Assembly: GCA_945877255.1 (NCBI GenBank)
Contig: CAMCRE010000002.1
Span: forward strand, 91,116 to 155,115
Length of the DNA: 64,000 nt
Source: an uncultured Erysipelotrichaceae bacterium
GTDB taxonomy: Bacteria; Bacillota_I; Bacilli_A; Erysipelotrichales; Erysipelotrichaceae
Direction: 5' to 3'
The notes under the pieces were generated by a model. The model was given only the letters and a program-made list of their open reading frames with translations, was not told where the DNA came from and did not search any database. This document shows positions 63,979 through 64,000 of this stretch, piece by piece (position 1 is the first letter of the stretch; each line of letters starts with the position of its first letter). Made by a program: the position numbers and the translations under genes.

Positions 63979-64000
63979 CTATCAACAGTATGCCATTGAT
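63959..64000 (+). CDS. Start of a probable SNF2/DEAD-type phage helicase (3' end outside window)
   Basis: The frame from the ATG at 63959 reads MQFIPHNYQQYAID, the Q-motif-like start (HxYQxxA) of the SNF2-type helicases that follow VRR-NUC genes in this phage module. Only 14 codons are visible. Confidence 0.55.
   Translation, partial: MQFIPHNYQQYAID

Larger units (their letters stand above)
43087..64000. mobile_element. Putative integrated element: serine recombinase, defence cassette and phage-like replication module
   Basis: The region begins at the break in the methylase gene and contains a serine recombinase, a type I restriction system with metallopeptidases, and a dense phage-type replication operon, none of it core chromosome. 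The last part is visibly richer in G+C than the flanking chromosome. The right end is outside the window, and the recombinase/RM part and the replication part could be two adjacent elements. Confidence 0.6.

Noticed and set aside
1..64000. CRISPR arrays, tRNA and rRNA genes
   Set aside because: No regularly spaced identical repeats and no tRNA T-loop plus acceptor pairing were noticed; a covariance search was not possible here.
1..64000. UGA-as-tryptophan recoding suggested by the mollicute-like traits
   Set aside because: Genes end normally at TGA and Trp is encoded by TGG throughout, so the standard bacterial code applies.

Overview
This is an AT-rich chromosomal window from a low-GC Gram-positive bacterium (Bacillota). 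UGG alone reads as Trp and TGA is used as a stop, so the genetic code is standard. Compact RexAB-like AddAB, a short SufD in a sufCDSUB operon, a YbxB-like methyltransferase behind rplJL, and a small protein resembling the mollicute MG284 family together suggest an Erysipelotrichia-type lineage close to the Mollicutes. The species cannot be fixed from the sequence alone.

Region 1 (1-42.9 kb) is ordinary chromosome. It starts with cell-surface functions: a Wzy-like polymerase carrying a Wzz-like tail, two glycosyltransferases, a UDP-glucose dehydrogenase, and a 2055-residue secreted multi-domain GH31 glycosidase behind a promoter with a possible CcpA (cre) site. Translation and central metabolism follow: rplJL with an L10 leader and attenuator, a YbxB/RsmC-like methyltransferase, fructose-bisphosphate aldolase, PTS enzyme I, addB-addA, and rpmG-secE-nusG. 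Next is an oppABCDF peptide-uptake operon. Its OppC contains an inserted seven-repeat RCC1-like propeller, its OppF has a large helical insertion, and the operon ends with an unannotated 55-residue membrane protein. A MATE transporter, the suf iron-sulfur operon, a Sapep/PepV dipeptidase and argS complete the core. Between the suf block and pepV (38.8-39.1 kb) lies a compact locus resembling an Fst/par-type type I toxin-antitoxin module. It pairs a 24-residue hydrophobic peptide, whose Shine-Dalgarno sequence is sequestered, with a convergent ~75-nt RNA.

Region 2 (about 43.1-54.5 kb) is accessory. A DNA adenine methylase gene is cut after about 40 codons. It is followed by three regularly spaced GGGGT-type repeats, a 61-residue protein and a large serine recombinase. 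Next comes a defence cassette: a Phd/YefM-type antitoxin without a visible toxin, hsdM-hsdS-hsdR, and two zinc metallopeptidases (YgjP-like and ImmA/IrrE-like).

Region 3 (54.5-64.0 kb) is a tightly packed phage-like replication module: a sigma-like factor, DUF2800 nuclease-like and DUF2815 proteins, a family A DNA polymerase, a Rha-type regulator, a DUF4406 protein, a primase-helicase, a VRR-NUC nuclease and the start of a probable SNF2-type helicase cut by the window end. Regions 2 and 3 may form one integrated element extending past the window. Only its left junction, inside the methylase gene, can be inferred here.
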